Shown: positions 11,000 through 22,100 of the stretch, piece by piece | How positions within the stretch are numbered: position 1 is the stretch's first letter | Layout: the number at the start of each line of letters is the position of its first letter | NCBI GenBank assembly: GCA_030340625.1 | Contig: JAOPHQ010003127.1 | Location: 766,501-830,500, forward strand | Reading direction: 5' to 3' | Source of the DNA: Merluccius polli | Lineage: Eukaryota > Chordata > Actinopteri > Gadiformes > Merlucciidae | Length of the DNA: 64,000 bases | Translations under genes and position numbers: made by a program | Notes under the pieces: generated by a model | The model's input: only the letters and a program-made list of their open reading frames with translations | Database searches by the model: none | Told to the model about the DNA's origin: nothing

Positions 11000-11746
11000 T
11001 GGACGCTTGTCGTCTCTACCAGTCATTTCCCCACACACACCTGTTCCTAATTAATAATCACTGTTTCCCTATTTAAGCCGGGGATTGTCAAGCAGCCGGC
11101 GCCAGTTCGTTGTTTCCCTAACCTACTAGTAATTCCCAGCCTGACTACGCCTGTTCCAGCCCTTGTTGCCGATCCCTGCCTGCCTGACGACCCGCTTGTT
11201 CCAGCCCTTGTTGCCGACCCCTGCCTGCCTGACGACCCACCTGTTCCAGCCCTTGTTGCCGACCCCTGCCTGCCTGACGACCCACCTGTTCCAGCCCTTG
11301 TTGCCGACCCCTGCCTGCCTGACGACCCACCTGTCCAGCCCCTGTTGCCGACCCCTGCCTGCCTGACGACCCGCCTGTTCCAGCCCCTGTTGCCGACCCC
11401 TGCCTGTCCGACTACCAGCCCGTTGCCGACCCCTGCCTGTCCGACTACCAGCCCGTTGCCGACCCCTGCCTGTCCGACTACCAGCCCGTTGCCGACCCCT
11501 GCCTGTCCGACTACCAGCCCGTTGCCGAGCCCCCCCGCCTGTCCGATTACCCCCCTTGTTACCGACCCCCCGCCTGCCTGACTACCCGTCCCCTGCCTAG
11601 CCCTTGTCCACCTGATTGCCTGCCCCGTACCAGACCCTCGCTAGCCTGACTCCCCGAACGATCACCCAATAAATTCCTTTGCCTTTTATCCTGTCTCTGC
11701 CTCCCTGTGTCCAGCATTTGGGTCCCAGTTTTCTTGTACCATAACA
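10957..11746 (+). repeat. 3' LTR of the sushi element
   Basis: 790 bp from TGTTACACC to CATAACA. Compared with the 5' LTR it has five rather than six ~44-bp repeat units and four rather than three 33-bp units, which accounts exactly for the 11-bp length difference. AATAAA is at 11668-11673. Followed by TSD AGTGG (11747-11751). Confidence 0.92.
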
Positions 11747-11904
11747 AGTGGTGGGCATAGATTAATTTGTTTAATCTAGATTAATCTCACTGTAATCTTG
11801 GAATTAATCTAGATTAATCTAGATTAAAATGGCTCATTTGAATTCTGTCGAAGGCATTCATAATATGTGTGTGCTACCTAAATAATGACTAAAAATAAGT
11901 CTGC

Positions 11905-12072
11905 GCGATTGTTGACAGGGGTGCGCCATTGTTGACCGGAGGGGGAGAGGTGCGCGATTGTTGACGGGGGGGGGGTGCGCGATTGTTGACGGGGGGGGAG
12001 GGGGGGGGGTGCGCGATTGTTGACCGGAGGGGGAGAGGTGCGCGATTGTTGACAGGGGGGGGGGGGGGCCGT
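11905..12072. repeat. G-rich tandem repeat inside the split hAT MITE
   Basis: About five imperfect copies of a ~30-bp unit containing GCGCGATTGTTGAC followed by a run of 5-12 G. The spaced G-runs could form G-quadruplexes on the plus strand. The long proline-rich reverse-strand open frames here are simply the translated repeats. Confidence 0.7.
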
Positions 12073-12377
12073 AATGACACCGCGAATACGGACGTTTATC
12101 ATCTTTTTTTAAATATATATTTTTTAAGAGGCCCCTGAAGCCCAGGTAAGCCCGTGCATTAAGGCGCCACTGCCCAGACCTACGACCGACGGGGGGGAGG
12201 GGGGGTCGCCGGGCAGAGGACGCAGCCGTTCCGCGGCGCTTACCTTCCTTGGTGGAAATCCGGTATAGACCCAGCTCCCAACCCAACTTTGAGAATAGAT
12301 TAACGGCAATAATTTTTTTATCGCGCGATAAGAGTCTTGCATTATCGCAGTGCGTTAACGCCGATAACGGCCCACCA

Positions 12378-12380
<3 letters not shown>

Positions 12381-12420
<40 letters not shown>

Positions 12421-12425
12421 TTTTT
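12381..12425. repeat. (AT)n plus T-run microsatellite
   Basis: Alternating AT of about 30 bp followed by about 14 T. It is the right flank of the hAT MITE, matching the AT tract at 5748-5773. Confidence 0.8.
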
Positions 12426-12589
12426 GTTCCATTCTTGCCTTTTTGAGGAGATTATATTTTTTGCAGTTTTGAGGGTTTTTTGGTTGGACTTGGACAGTTT
12501 GAACATTTAAATTTAAATGGAGTTTGAGCTGAATCCTTTAATTGCAGTGTTTGCTCCGAATTCTGTGTGGTAACTAAGTTTAAGAATTA

Positions 12590-15250
12590 AGCTGATTGTT
12601 AACATAGCCTGGAGAGCATGGGGTTCCTTCCCAAGTGCCCAACCTGCTGATGGATATCATGCAAGATCAATTTGGATACATGTGAGTCTCTTGGTAATTA
12701 GATTTTTTAGGCTCACTGGCATAACTGCTTTACTTATCCGTCCTCCAATCCTTAGGATGACTTCCTCAACAATCGTATACAGTTTGTGTATGGAGCTGTC
12801 CGCTTTAACTGGTTTGACTTTTCTCAAAAGAGTAAGTTCTGAATCAGAGATGACAAACCGTCATTTTAGTGGACAAGAGCAGGACGGTAAAATGAGGTGA
12901 GGCCGGCAGAAAATACCGGCAACTAGGGCTGCCCCCGACTAAAGATTTTCTTAGTCGACTCTTAGTCGCCATTTCAAGCTGATAGTCGACTAATCATCGC
13001 ACTTTTAACATAATTATTTCAATGTATTTTTTGGGGCATCAGAAAGTGTTTTGAGTTCCAGGGTGAGAGTGTTATAACAGAAACACTGTTAACCTTGTGC
13101 TACTTTACAGATAATACAACACCGTAATAATCAGCCTTTAAAATATATTTTTCACAAGCACACGCACAAAGCGAGCCGCCTATTAACATTGACATTGAAC
13201 ACTTTTGATAATCGTATTTAACCGTATAACTGCACACAACTTTATTTAAAAGCAAGCAAATGGAAAACATGTTTGTATTTGGTGTCCGGTGCGTGTGGAT
13301 GTGCGGCTCCTCCGGCGGAGCAGTTCATGTTAATAGCGGAGTCCGGGAGGGTTCACCTTCACGGGCGTAGTTACGAGGGATGTGCGACTATCGTTTTAAA
13401 AAATACTAAAGTGTTTTTTAAAGTTAGAAAGATATTAGATATTCAACAGATATTCACGCTCCGAATTACAGCGATCAGACACGGGAAACTAAACCGCAAT
13501 CACCGGTATTAGTCCCGCATGTCTAGCGGTGTCTACCTACCTAGGTGTATACCTGCCCAGGTGTATTGGTCAGTATTTCTGCAGCAATGAGTTAAATCAG
13601 GGCTTGTTGCGACCATGGATGTATTTGGTTTGCGATGCTCATGCCTTGTTATTTTTATGTTTTACTTTTTGCTCGACTAATGAAAACGTATTCGACTAAG
13701 ACTAAGCCGACTATTCGAGGGCAGCCCTACTGGCAACGGTAACGGTAGATTCCATGAAGTTGTTTCCATGAAGAGTAGTATTAGGTTGATTGTTGCACTA
13801 TTGTTAATGTTTAAGCAATTTACAGATGTCATTTTTTACCTCTGGATCACTTGGAGGAATGTGGCCATGATACTTCAAGCCATTCAGTTACATTTCAGGA
13901 AGTCAGGGCCATTCAACCATCTGGTAGAATCCAAGAATGGTTCTACATGCAATCCACAGGAAGCATCGTCCCCTGCATTGTCCCTGAAACTTACATGCCT
14001 CCATTGATTTTCTTGAGACTGCAATCCTATCGTTTTGGAATCGTTTTGTTTGGTTGTGAATGTATTTCAGTACTGATGTACTGTCTGTCCAGAAAAGTAG
14101 AGTCCTCCACTTCTATTTATAACATCCTATCAATTTTCACAGCAAGTGTTGCAACTGCAAGCTCAAGCCTTGGAATTGTGATTTGTTTCAGTATATACTT
14201 TGGATTTCCCCAGTACAAAGGTAACATGAACATCTCCAATGATATTTGTGAGCCTGGGGTAGCTAACAGTCCCATAGCAGTCCTTATAAGTCCAAAACGT
14301 TCAGGCTTCATACATCTGTCCACTTAAAATCTGCTTAGCTGATCTAGCTCTGTAATCCATCTTTGCCACAGCTTTGATAGGGATGAATTCATCCCATCTG
14401 CAATTTTCGACGCAAAGCCTCTGTAGGATTTGCTTGGCTTTGAGGATAAAGGGGGAAAGGAAACCCAGTGTGACATAGATATAGCCAACTATGGAAAGGA
14501 TTTCTCCTCTTCAGGAGCCCTGCCATTGACGGCAACCATAAAGGTAAAGGTGTCTCTTTGGATATTTCATTGGATACATAGTACCCTTTCAAGAGGTGGT
14601 TTGTCTGTGTCCAAGTCAAGTGGTTTCACTAATTTGGCTATGTGATTTTCAGGGAACAGTTGTGAGTACTTCATGGCTGTTGCTCACCCATTTGGTAGTA
14701 AAACCTTCTTGGAGTAAAGCCCCCTTGGGTGCATCCTTTCTTTGAGGTCCTTTGTCCTCAAGTCAGTGGTTCTATTCTTTGAGATTAACCTTTTAGTGGG
14801 AGTTGAATCTTTAATGGGTGAAATATGTTGTTAGATTGTGCTTCCAGAGTTTTTTTTTTTAAATGCCTCTAGTTCGCCATCTTTCTCAGACCTTGTACGG
14901 GAGCTTGGATACTATCAGTTTTAAGGTGGATGTAACATTCAGTTCATGCATGTATTCCAAGTCTTGCAAGACATTGCAACATTCCCTTAGGTATAAAGTA
15001 TATGCATTAAGTGATTTCCCATCATCAGCATTTGTGATCTTCATCTTATAACCAAAATGTCTCTTTAACAGTCGCATGGCTTCATGACAGCTACGAACCA
15101 AATCGCTAGCCTGACCTGACGTGAACTGTTCAAGAACGTAGTCTATCCTGACAGCTACTAGTCTTAAATAATAATTCAGATACAACATCTGGGATACCAA
15201 GGATAAGCAATCGATTCTGTGCTCGTGCCCGCTTAGCTCATTACCATACA
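12590..15250 (-). pseudogene. BEL/Pao retrotransposon remnant, minus strand, split by a hAT MITE
   Basis: Read on the minus strand from high to low coordinates. Gag capsid-like region at 14886-15251 (SGQASDLVRSCHEAMRLL; LIVSKLPYKV). Pol fragments at about 14330-14640, then ITIPRLELAVATLAVKIDRM at about 14124-14190. RNase H follows at about 13750-14110 (NPADDASRG-like and HVEPFLDSTRWLNGPDFL readings in shifted frames). The start of integrase is at 12590-12915 (ILRIGGRISKAVMP; DIHQQVGHLGRNPM, giving the zinc-binding histidines). Stops and frame changes throughout; protease and most of RT appear deleted. The hAT MITE at 12924-13729 interrupts it. Confidence 0.75.
12924..13729. mobile_element. 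hAT-type MITE (TAGGGCTGCC ends)
   Basis: 806 bp with inverted ends TAGGGCTGCCCCCGA and TCGAGGGCAGCCCTA. It is flanked by an 8-bp TSD with one mismatch (CCGGCAAC at 12916-12923; CTGGCAAC at 13730-13737). It contains repeated TTAGTCGACT-type motifs near both ends. No transposase is encoded. It lies inside the minus-strand BEL remnant. Confidence 0.85.
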
Positions 15251-15259
15251 TTTACGGCC

Positions 15260-15738
15260 ATAAATAACCATATATGGTCACAAAATATCCCCTTTAACAC
15301 CACAGGAAATGTGTGAATGAATATGACAAACTGGAAATAGACGATTGTGATTGAGTGAACGGGAAAATCCAAAGAATAAAGAAAATAAATGTATCACATA
15401 GTGAAATATAAGTTACTTGTTACAGAAGTTTAATCAAAGTAGACAACACTTCTTGGTATACTTTCTGCTGTGCTCTCTTCTAAAACTAATAACGTGGCTT
15501 GGGAGCGAGTGCAGTTTGCGGTAAATAGAGTGTCCCTCTACCGAATTGAATTTGAGCAACTTGAATAGCCTATATATAATTTGAATTTTTTAAAACTTGA
15601 ATTTTTGATTCTGAATGAGTTGATTTCAGAGGCAAAACATTCAGACACATAATTTCAATGCAAAAAAATTCAGTGCTAGAAATTCAATGGCTTTTGAATT
15701 TCAAAATCTGGTGAGACAGATTTACTTCCATATAATAA

Positions 15739-15804
<66 letters not shown>

Positions 15805-17060
15805 GGGTTAAATTGGGATTTGTTATGTGGGGGGGCTCTACCTAGGGGGGTCTGGGGGTATGCCCCCCCGGGAGAAAATTTTGAAAAATAAACCATTAAA
15901 TGGCACTTTCTGGAGAGTTTTGTGCAAAGAAATGGAGAAATTGAGTCTTACATGATATGTGCAAAACTGCAAGGTTTAGCGCCTATACTGTGCATTGTTT
16001 TAGCATCAACAGGTATTAGGGCATGTAGCATTTACATTAGGCTACTGTTAATCAGCCATCACTTGATTACACATTATAACCTTGTTATGAAGTTCATGAC
16101 AGACATGTATGCACAAATCACAGAAACAAAATCAATCTATCCTTGTGGAGAGGTTGCTTGGTAGCTCAAAGTAGGTTTAGCAAGTTTGATATTTCTGTAA
16201 TTCACATAGCACTAGATCAAACACAAATGCTGACTGAATAGATTGCTAGTTTATTTTGAGTGGCCAGCTAGCAGTTCTCATGGCAGTTTGCTAATAATCC
16301 AGTGTCTGAAGTAAAATGCTGAAAAACATCTCCTGAGAAAAATCACAGTCAACCTAGTCTTGGTTATTTCATTGAGATTGTCTTTTTTTCCTTACCTTGT
16401 CATTCAAGTCCAGGGCAAATTATGTATGACCGTTGACGTCGATCTGCTGCAGCAGCACCCGCAGCTCTAGATTTTTTAGAAGGTAGAGCTAGAATCTTGA
16501 ACTTCAGCGCAACGAAGGATCTCCCAGGAAGTCCGGAACATTCATCAAAAAATATAACCTAGATAGACTTCTTTATTTTTTCATTATGCAAAGCTGATGA
16601 TCATAATTTTTATGGCATTATATTAGGGCCAGCAGTTCCCTATTTAGGAACAAACGTGTAGGAAAATGTCCCTGATCTGTGAAATTATAATTTTTTAAAT
16701 TTTTTTTAATTAAATAACTTTAATATTTTAGCAATTGATTCGAGGGGATAAATTCATTGGATGAAGGTTCTGTCGTTCTGGTTGCCTTTTCTTGGTAGCC
16801 AATGTTGTGCACTTGCGTTCGGAATGCATGCGATGCGAGGTCGACTGACAATGAGAAGCAGCTGAACAAGAATAGTAGGCTACTCGTGTTCCGATTGTTC
16901 TCATCTCAGCTCCGCTGAGCCAAATAGAAATTCCATTTGAAAAACAACGTTCATTTATTGTCAGAAATATCATATTTTCAAAAGCATTACTTTCATCCAA
17001 AGCATTACTTTCATCAAATTTTATGTGACATTTCCAGTACGCAACTGACTGCAGGCAGGC
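15260..17060. other. AT-rich intergenic stretch with a long (AT)n tract
   Basis: No convincing gene. A perfect alternating AT tract of about 60 bp lies at 15741-15800, followed by a G-rich/C-rich mirror segment (about 15829-15870). The rest shows no termini or family motifs that I recognise. Confidence 0.5.
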
Positions 17061-17064
17061 TTAA

Positions 17065-18380
17065 GGCCGCAGTATACTCGCCGTTCCCAAGCTGTCGCGC
17101 GCCATTGTGACGTCAAAATGACGTAGATCTTGCCGGCGCGACAGGATTTTGGCCCGTTCGCGCCGTGTCGCGCACCTCTCTTTTTTTTTCAGCGGCGCGC
17201 GACAAAGCGGAAACAAACACGGACGAGTTCGAAGGCACATTTTAATGCGCCTTATTGCTAAGGCTTCTTTCTTTATATGTTCTGTTTTATTGTGTGGTGT
17301 AGGCCTATATTCTTTCGCTAATAAACCGTGGTTTTACATAAGTGCTGTCTACTGTTGTTGTGGTCAATGACGAGTGGAATTACGTGGCTGAAAAACTATC
17401 TCAAAGCGGCATTAAGTTATAAAATAAAAGTATATAAGATAATTACTAAGTTATTAAGATGGATGCTTACAAACACTATTCATAAGAGAACTGCTGCCAT
17501 ACACTGTACTGTTGATGGCTGACCAGGTGGGGCAGTGATGTAGAATAATAGCAATGTAAAGTAATAGACAGCCATATATAGTATATATGTATATATACGC
17601 ATATATAGCCATATATACAGCCTGTATATGTATGGCCTGTATATACAGTGTATATCACTGTATATATAGCCATATATATACATATACAGTGAGAGACATC
17701 CCGGTGAACTACACCTTCACTGAATGTCTATGAAGACACAGGGGTGCCACTATTAGTCATAGACATATATACATAGACGCCTCATGACGTGATGGAATGT
17801 AACCCAGCGTCGCCGCCATATTGGTTGGGACTCCTCACTCTAGTCTAGCATAGGAGTCAACGGGAGAGCAAGCTATGCCAGTATTTTGTGCAGCTTATGG
17901 CGCAGTATTGACACCAGATTGCGTGGGATTACCTTTAAAAAGTAAGATTGAACAATAATTCTTATTTAAAAAAATAAATAAATAAATCTCTGCCATTTGT
18001 AACAAACCAAACCGTGTGAAAATCCGGTAAAAATTCGGGGAGTTATGCTTATTATTGTAGTTGGGGATACACCTTCCTCCATAGAAATGAATGCACTGGG
18101 GACGCACTGGGGACCCATACAAGATGGCGGCCGCGCTGCTACGTCAGCTCTAACGGGCAGCGTCAGTCTATGAGGCGTCTATGTATATATGTCTATGGTA
18201 TTAGCATATCTCTTCTTCTACTGCGTAGAAATAGCAGAGTCGGTCGCCTTTCCTCAGTGGCGCCACCTCTGTTCAGGAGAAGACTGCAACTACTGTCGCG
18301 GCCACCAGCGCGTAGTTACCGTGCTCCCGTGACGTCACATTGTCGCGCGACAGCTTGGGAACGGCGAGTATACTGCGGCC
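17065..18380. mobile_element. TTAA-flanked DNA transposon (GGCCGCAGTATAC ends)
   Basis: 1316 bp with near-perfect inverted ends of about 40 bp: GGCCGCAGTATACTCG at the left and CGAGTATACTGCGGCC at the right, then CCGTTCCCAAGCTGTCGCG inward. It is flanked on both sides by TTAA (17061-17064; 18381-18384). TTAA targets are typical of piggyBac and Kolobok elements; the TIR alone does not let me choose. No transposase is recognised. It contains a nested MITE at 17758-18197 and an AT-rich minisatellite near 17560-17695. Confidence 0.8.
17758..18197. mobile_element. Nested MITE (CATAGACATATATACATAG ends)
   Basis: 440 bp with 28-bp perfect inverted ends (CATAGACATATATACATAG through GCGTCTATG at the far end). 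TATTAG occurs one base outside both termini, so a 6-bp duplication is possible but not exact. Inside the TTAA element, hence younger than it. Confidence 0.7.
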
Positions 18381-19119
18381 TTAAGGCTATGTGCCTTAAA
18401 GTTTTGAGTCATTGTATAGAAGTTTGGATAGTAAGTTTTCATTATTGTTCTAGTGTGAACTGTTACACTACGCCCTGCTACACGGTCCAACACCCCCATC
18501 TAGGGGACGCTTGTCGCCACTAACCACTCATTTTCCTAAACACACCTGTTCCCAATTACTAATCACCTGTTTCCCTATTTAAGCCGGGGATTTCCTGCCA
18601 GCCGGTGCCAGCTCGTGCTTTTGGTTACCTAACTCTGTCCTTTGATTTATTACCCGATTATTACCGACCCCTGCCTGCCTGACCCGTCTGTTCCTGTACC
18701 CTGTTGCTAGTGATGGCAAAACGAGGCTTCATGAAACAATGAGGCTTTCCAGCCCAAAGGTTCACCAAAAGGTTCATTACCCGAAGCCTCATTGAATCGT
18801 TCTCTCTGGTGACACCTGCTGTGCAATATGTATATGACAGACTAAATATGTATGACAGACTAAATTAAGCCTGAGTCAAAGTATCCTGCTATAAAATAAA
18901 CAATTTTTGCCACTGCTACTCAATGAATATAAAGCGTTTGTATGGAAATATCATTTTTTTGAGTGCTGTGACGGTCACTCAAAATAAATACATCAATGAA
19001 TGCAATAGTGGTTATAAAACTGGGAGTGCAAAAGTGCTTATGGAACTGGGAGTGGAAAAGTGCTTATGGAACTGGGAGTGAGGAACAAACTGCAACAGAG
19101 CAGAATGGGCAAATAAAAG

Positions 19120-22100
19120 TTATTGGTTTTTATTCAAAAAAAGAAGCTTTTTCACAGTGTTGGGGTTTAGACGATTTCTTTTCTTTGAGACAATCTCCCC
19201 AGCTTTAGAAAACACCCTTTCACATGGCACTGAGGATGCTGGAGTGCATAAATATGTCAGTGCCAGCTGATATAAGTTAGGATACTGGTGCTTTTGTTTG
19301 CTCCAGTATAAGAGCGGATCCTCATGTCTTTCCAGATTAACTTCTCTCAAGTAGCGGTCTACTTCAATTGTTGCATCCGCTGTTGCACTTGAGCTCTGTC
19401 TGCTCTGTCCCACCGTGGTATCCAGCAGATGCCAAAGGTCATCTATAAGAGTAAAAGGGGAAAAAAACGATTAATGACTGACATTACATAATATTACTAC
19501 CTTGAATTAACACTTACTATTGTCAGTAGATTGTGAAGTCTCTGGTTGCTGAGGAGGGGTTGAAGAGGGAGTATTCCTAATGATCTCAGCACAATTCCCT
19601 TTCAGCCTGGTTACTGCCTCATCCAATTTTGTGGGCCTCAAGAATCCCAGCTTTTTAAACCTCGGGTCAAGGAGAGTGGGCATGGTCATCACTGTTATTG
19701 CCTCTGCTTTGAGGGATCGGTCTATGACCCGGCGTACCAGATTGGCACCTAGTTGCCTTGCCATGTGAGTTGTTAGGCTCTCAGTCTTGGTCTGGGTTGT
19801 GTGGCTAAGCATCTTGAGCAATGGAATGATTTTAGATGCACTCACCCATTTCTCCCCTGAGAGCTCTACAGTAGCCTGCTGAAAATACGTCACCATCTTG
19901 CGGCATTTGGCTCGCAACTCAGCCAGACCTGGCACTTCATCAAATGACTTTCTCACTATCAAATTCAGTGAATGGGCAATGCAAAGTGCATGTCTGACAT
20001 TCAAAAGATTAACACATGCAATCATGTTGGCAGCAGCATCTGTTACTAGGCACTTTGCTTTGTCTTGAATGCCCCACTCCTCCATGAACTTTGTGTGTGC
20101 CAAAGCCAAGTTCTCTGCAGTATGGGTGGTGGGAAAATGCTCTACGCCAAGCAGAATAGTCCCAAGCTTGTCCTCTCCATCAATGTAATGACAGGTCACT
20201 GCAAGGTAGGCTTCCATGTTGATGGATGTCCACATGTCTGAGGTGAGGCTTACGGACACAACCTGTTGGAGTTTCTCCTTGGCCTTCTCCTTAGCTTCCT
20301 CATACCGTTTGCCCACCATTGCCTTTAGAGTCTGTAAACACAAATAATAATAATAATAATAATAATGAATTTTATTTAAAAAAGCGCCTTTCAGGTCACT
20401 CAAGGACACTGTACAAGAATACATTAAAATCACACAGTTAAAATAGACAAACACAGGATAAAATAGACATAATAAGGAGGGATCAACATAATAAGTTAAA
20501 ATAAATAGGGCAAGTATGGCAGTATGACAGTATGGATTAATTGACAGAGAATCAGAGAATCAGAGGGGGGGGGTATGCAGTCCGGAACAGGTGGGTTTTG
20601 AGTCTTGATTTGAAAAGGGGGAGAGAGTCACAGTTCCGGAGGTCGGGAGGTAGAGTGTTCCAGAGCTGGGGAGCAGAGCGACTGAAGGCTCTGCCCCCCA
20701 TAGTGCTGAGGCGGGCAGGGGGCACAGAGAGGTGGATGGAGGAGGAGGATCGAAGGGAACGGGTGGGGATGTTGATGTGCAGGAGGTCAGACAGGTAGGG
20801 AGGGGCGAGGTTGTGGATGGCCATGTATGTAAACAGGAGGAGTTCGTAGTTGATGCGGTGGGTTAAGGGGAGCCAGTGGAGCTGCTGGAGGACAGGGGTG
20901 ATGTGGTGGTATGAAGGGGTCTTAGTGATGATACGGGCGGCAGAGTTTTGGACCAGTTGTAATTTACGGAGGGACTTTTGGGGGAGGCCGAAGAGGAGAG
21001 AATTGCAGTAGTCCAGACGGGAGGTGACGAGGCTGTGAACAAGGATGGCGGTGGTGTGGGGGGTGAGGGAGGGGCGGAGTCTGTTGATGTTGCGGAGATG
21101 GAAGTATGCAGTGCGGGTAACGGTGTTGATGTGAGAGTGGAAGGAGAGTGTGCTATCGAGGATGACACCCAAGCTCTTAACCTGGGGGGAGGGGGAAACT
21201 GAGGAGCTGTCGATGGTGAGAGAGAAGGTATTGACTTTGGCTAGTGAGGATTTAGTGCCGAGGAGGAGGAATTCAGTTTTATTGCAGTTTAATTGAAGGA
21301 AGTTTGAGGTGAACCAGGTTTTTAAATCGGAGAGACAGTCGGTGAGGGAGGGGGGTGGGAGTGAGGAGTTGGGTTTGCAGTAGGGATGTCCGATATTGGC
21401 TTTTTTACCGATAACCGATATTGTTCAACTCTTAATTTCCGATACCGATATCAACCGATACCGATATATGCGGCCACGTGAAACCTCCCCTTTACACTCA
21501 TTGCAAACCGCAATAGGCTTTATGCCGAGCGGAAGTGTGGAAGTGTGGATTAATAAATTTAAAAAAAACAGCGGTAAAAGCTAGCGTGTGTGTCCGGGAG
21601 AGGGCTACTCTCCTCGGACATATTACTCTGAAGCCCCGGTGACGGTCTGGAAGTGCGGATTAATAAATAAAATAATGTGAGCACGGTACAGCGGACCTGA
21701 ACCGGTTGTGATGAGACTTTCGCAGAATGCGTTAGTATGTTGCGCTGACCCCTATTTTACTATTCAACGTAGAAACTTTGAAATAATTCCAAACCACCGA
21801 CATAACCACAGCTACAACTAGCGTCCCACTACACGGCCGCACACACCCAGGCTTGTTATTGAGACGGCGCGGCGCGTTTGATGATGTCATCAAACCACGT
21901 CCTCACTTGAAACATAACAGATGTCTGAAATTATTTCAAAATCGATTTCGGTATCGGTTAAAAAACCGATACCGATATTTTCCGATATTGATTTTTTATG
22001 CCAATATCGGCCGATAATATCGGTGGGCCGATAATATCGGACATCCCTAGTTTGCAGGAAAGGTAGAGCTGGGTGTCATCCGCGAAGCAGTGGAACTGGA

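Larger units (their letters stand above)
5780..11746 (+). mobile_element. Near-complete Ty3/gypsy (Tf1/sushi-type chromovirus) LTR retrotransposon
   Basis: A 5967-bp element with 801-bp and 790-bp LTRs (5780-6580; 10957-11746) and a 5-bp TSD AGTGG (5775-5779; 11747-11751). Order: 5' LTR, self-complementary primer site, gag with one CCHC knuckle, protease, RT, RNase H, integrase, chromodomain, polypurine tract (GAGGGGGGGGTAC, about 10944-10956), 3' LTR. The chromodomain and self-priming arrangement place it in the Tf1/sushi group. Gag is intact and a -1 frameshift signal is present. Pol is broken once near 9356 and again in a C-run near 10619-10627, so this copy cannot make a full Pol. The LTRs differ mainly by repeat-unit number, suggesting a fairly recent insertion. 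Confidence 0.95.
5774..12380 (+). mobile_element. hAT-type MITE, split by a sushi LTR retrotransposon
   Basis: Ignoring the inserted retrotransposon (5780-11751 including one TSD copy), this is a ~635-bp non-autonomous element. Its ends are TAGTGGTGGGC at the left (5774-5779 continuing at 11752) and GCCCACCACTA at the right (12370-12380), i.e. perfect inverted ends. It sits in an AT dinucleotide tract, so the 8-bp flank ATATATAT is present on both sides (5766-5773; 12381-12388), consistent with a hAT TSD but weakened by the simple repeat. The interior has TAATCTAGAT repeats (about 11760-11825) and a G-rich tandem array (11905-12070). No transposase coding is seen. Confidence 0.75.

Noticed and set aside
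11858..12286. Proline-rich minus-strand frames
   Set aside because: They translate the G-rich tandem repeats of a MITE.
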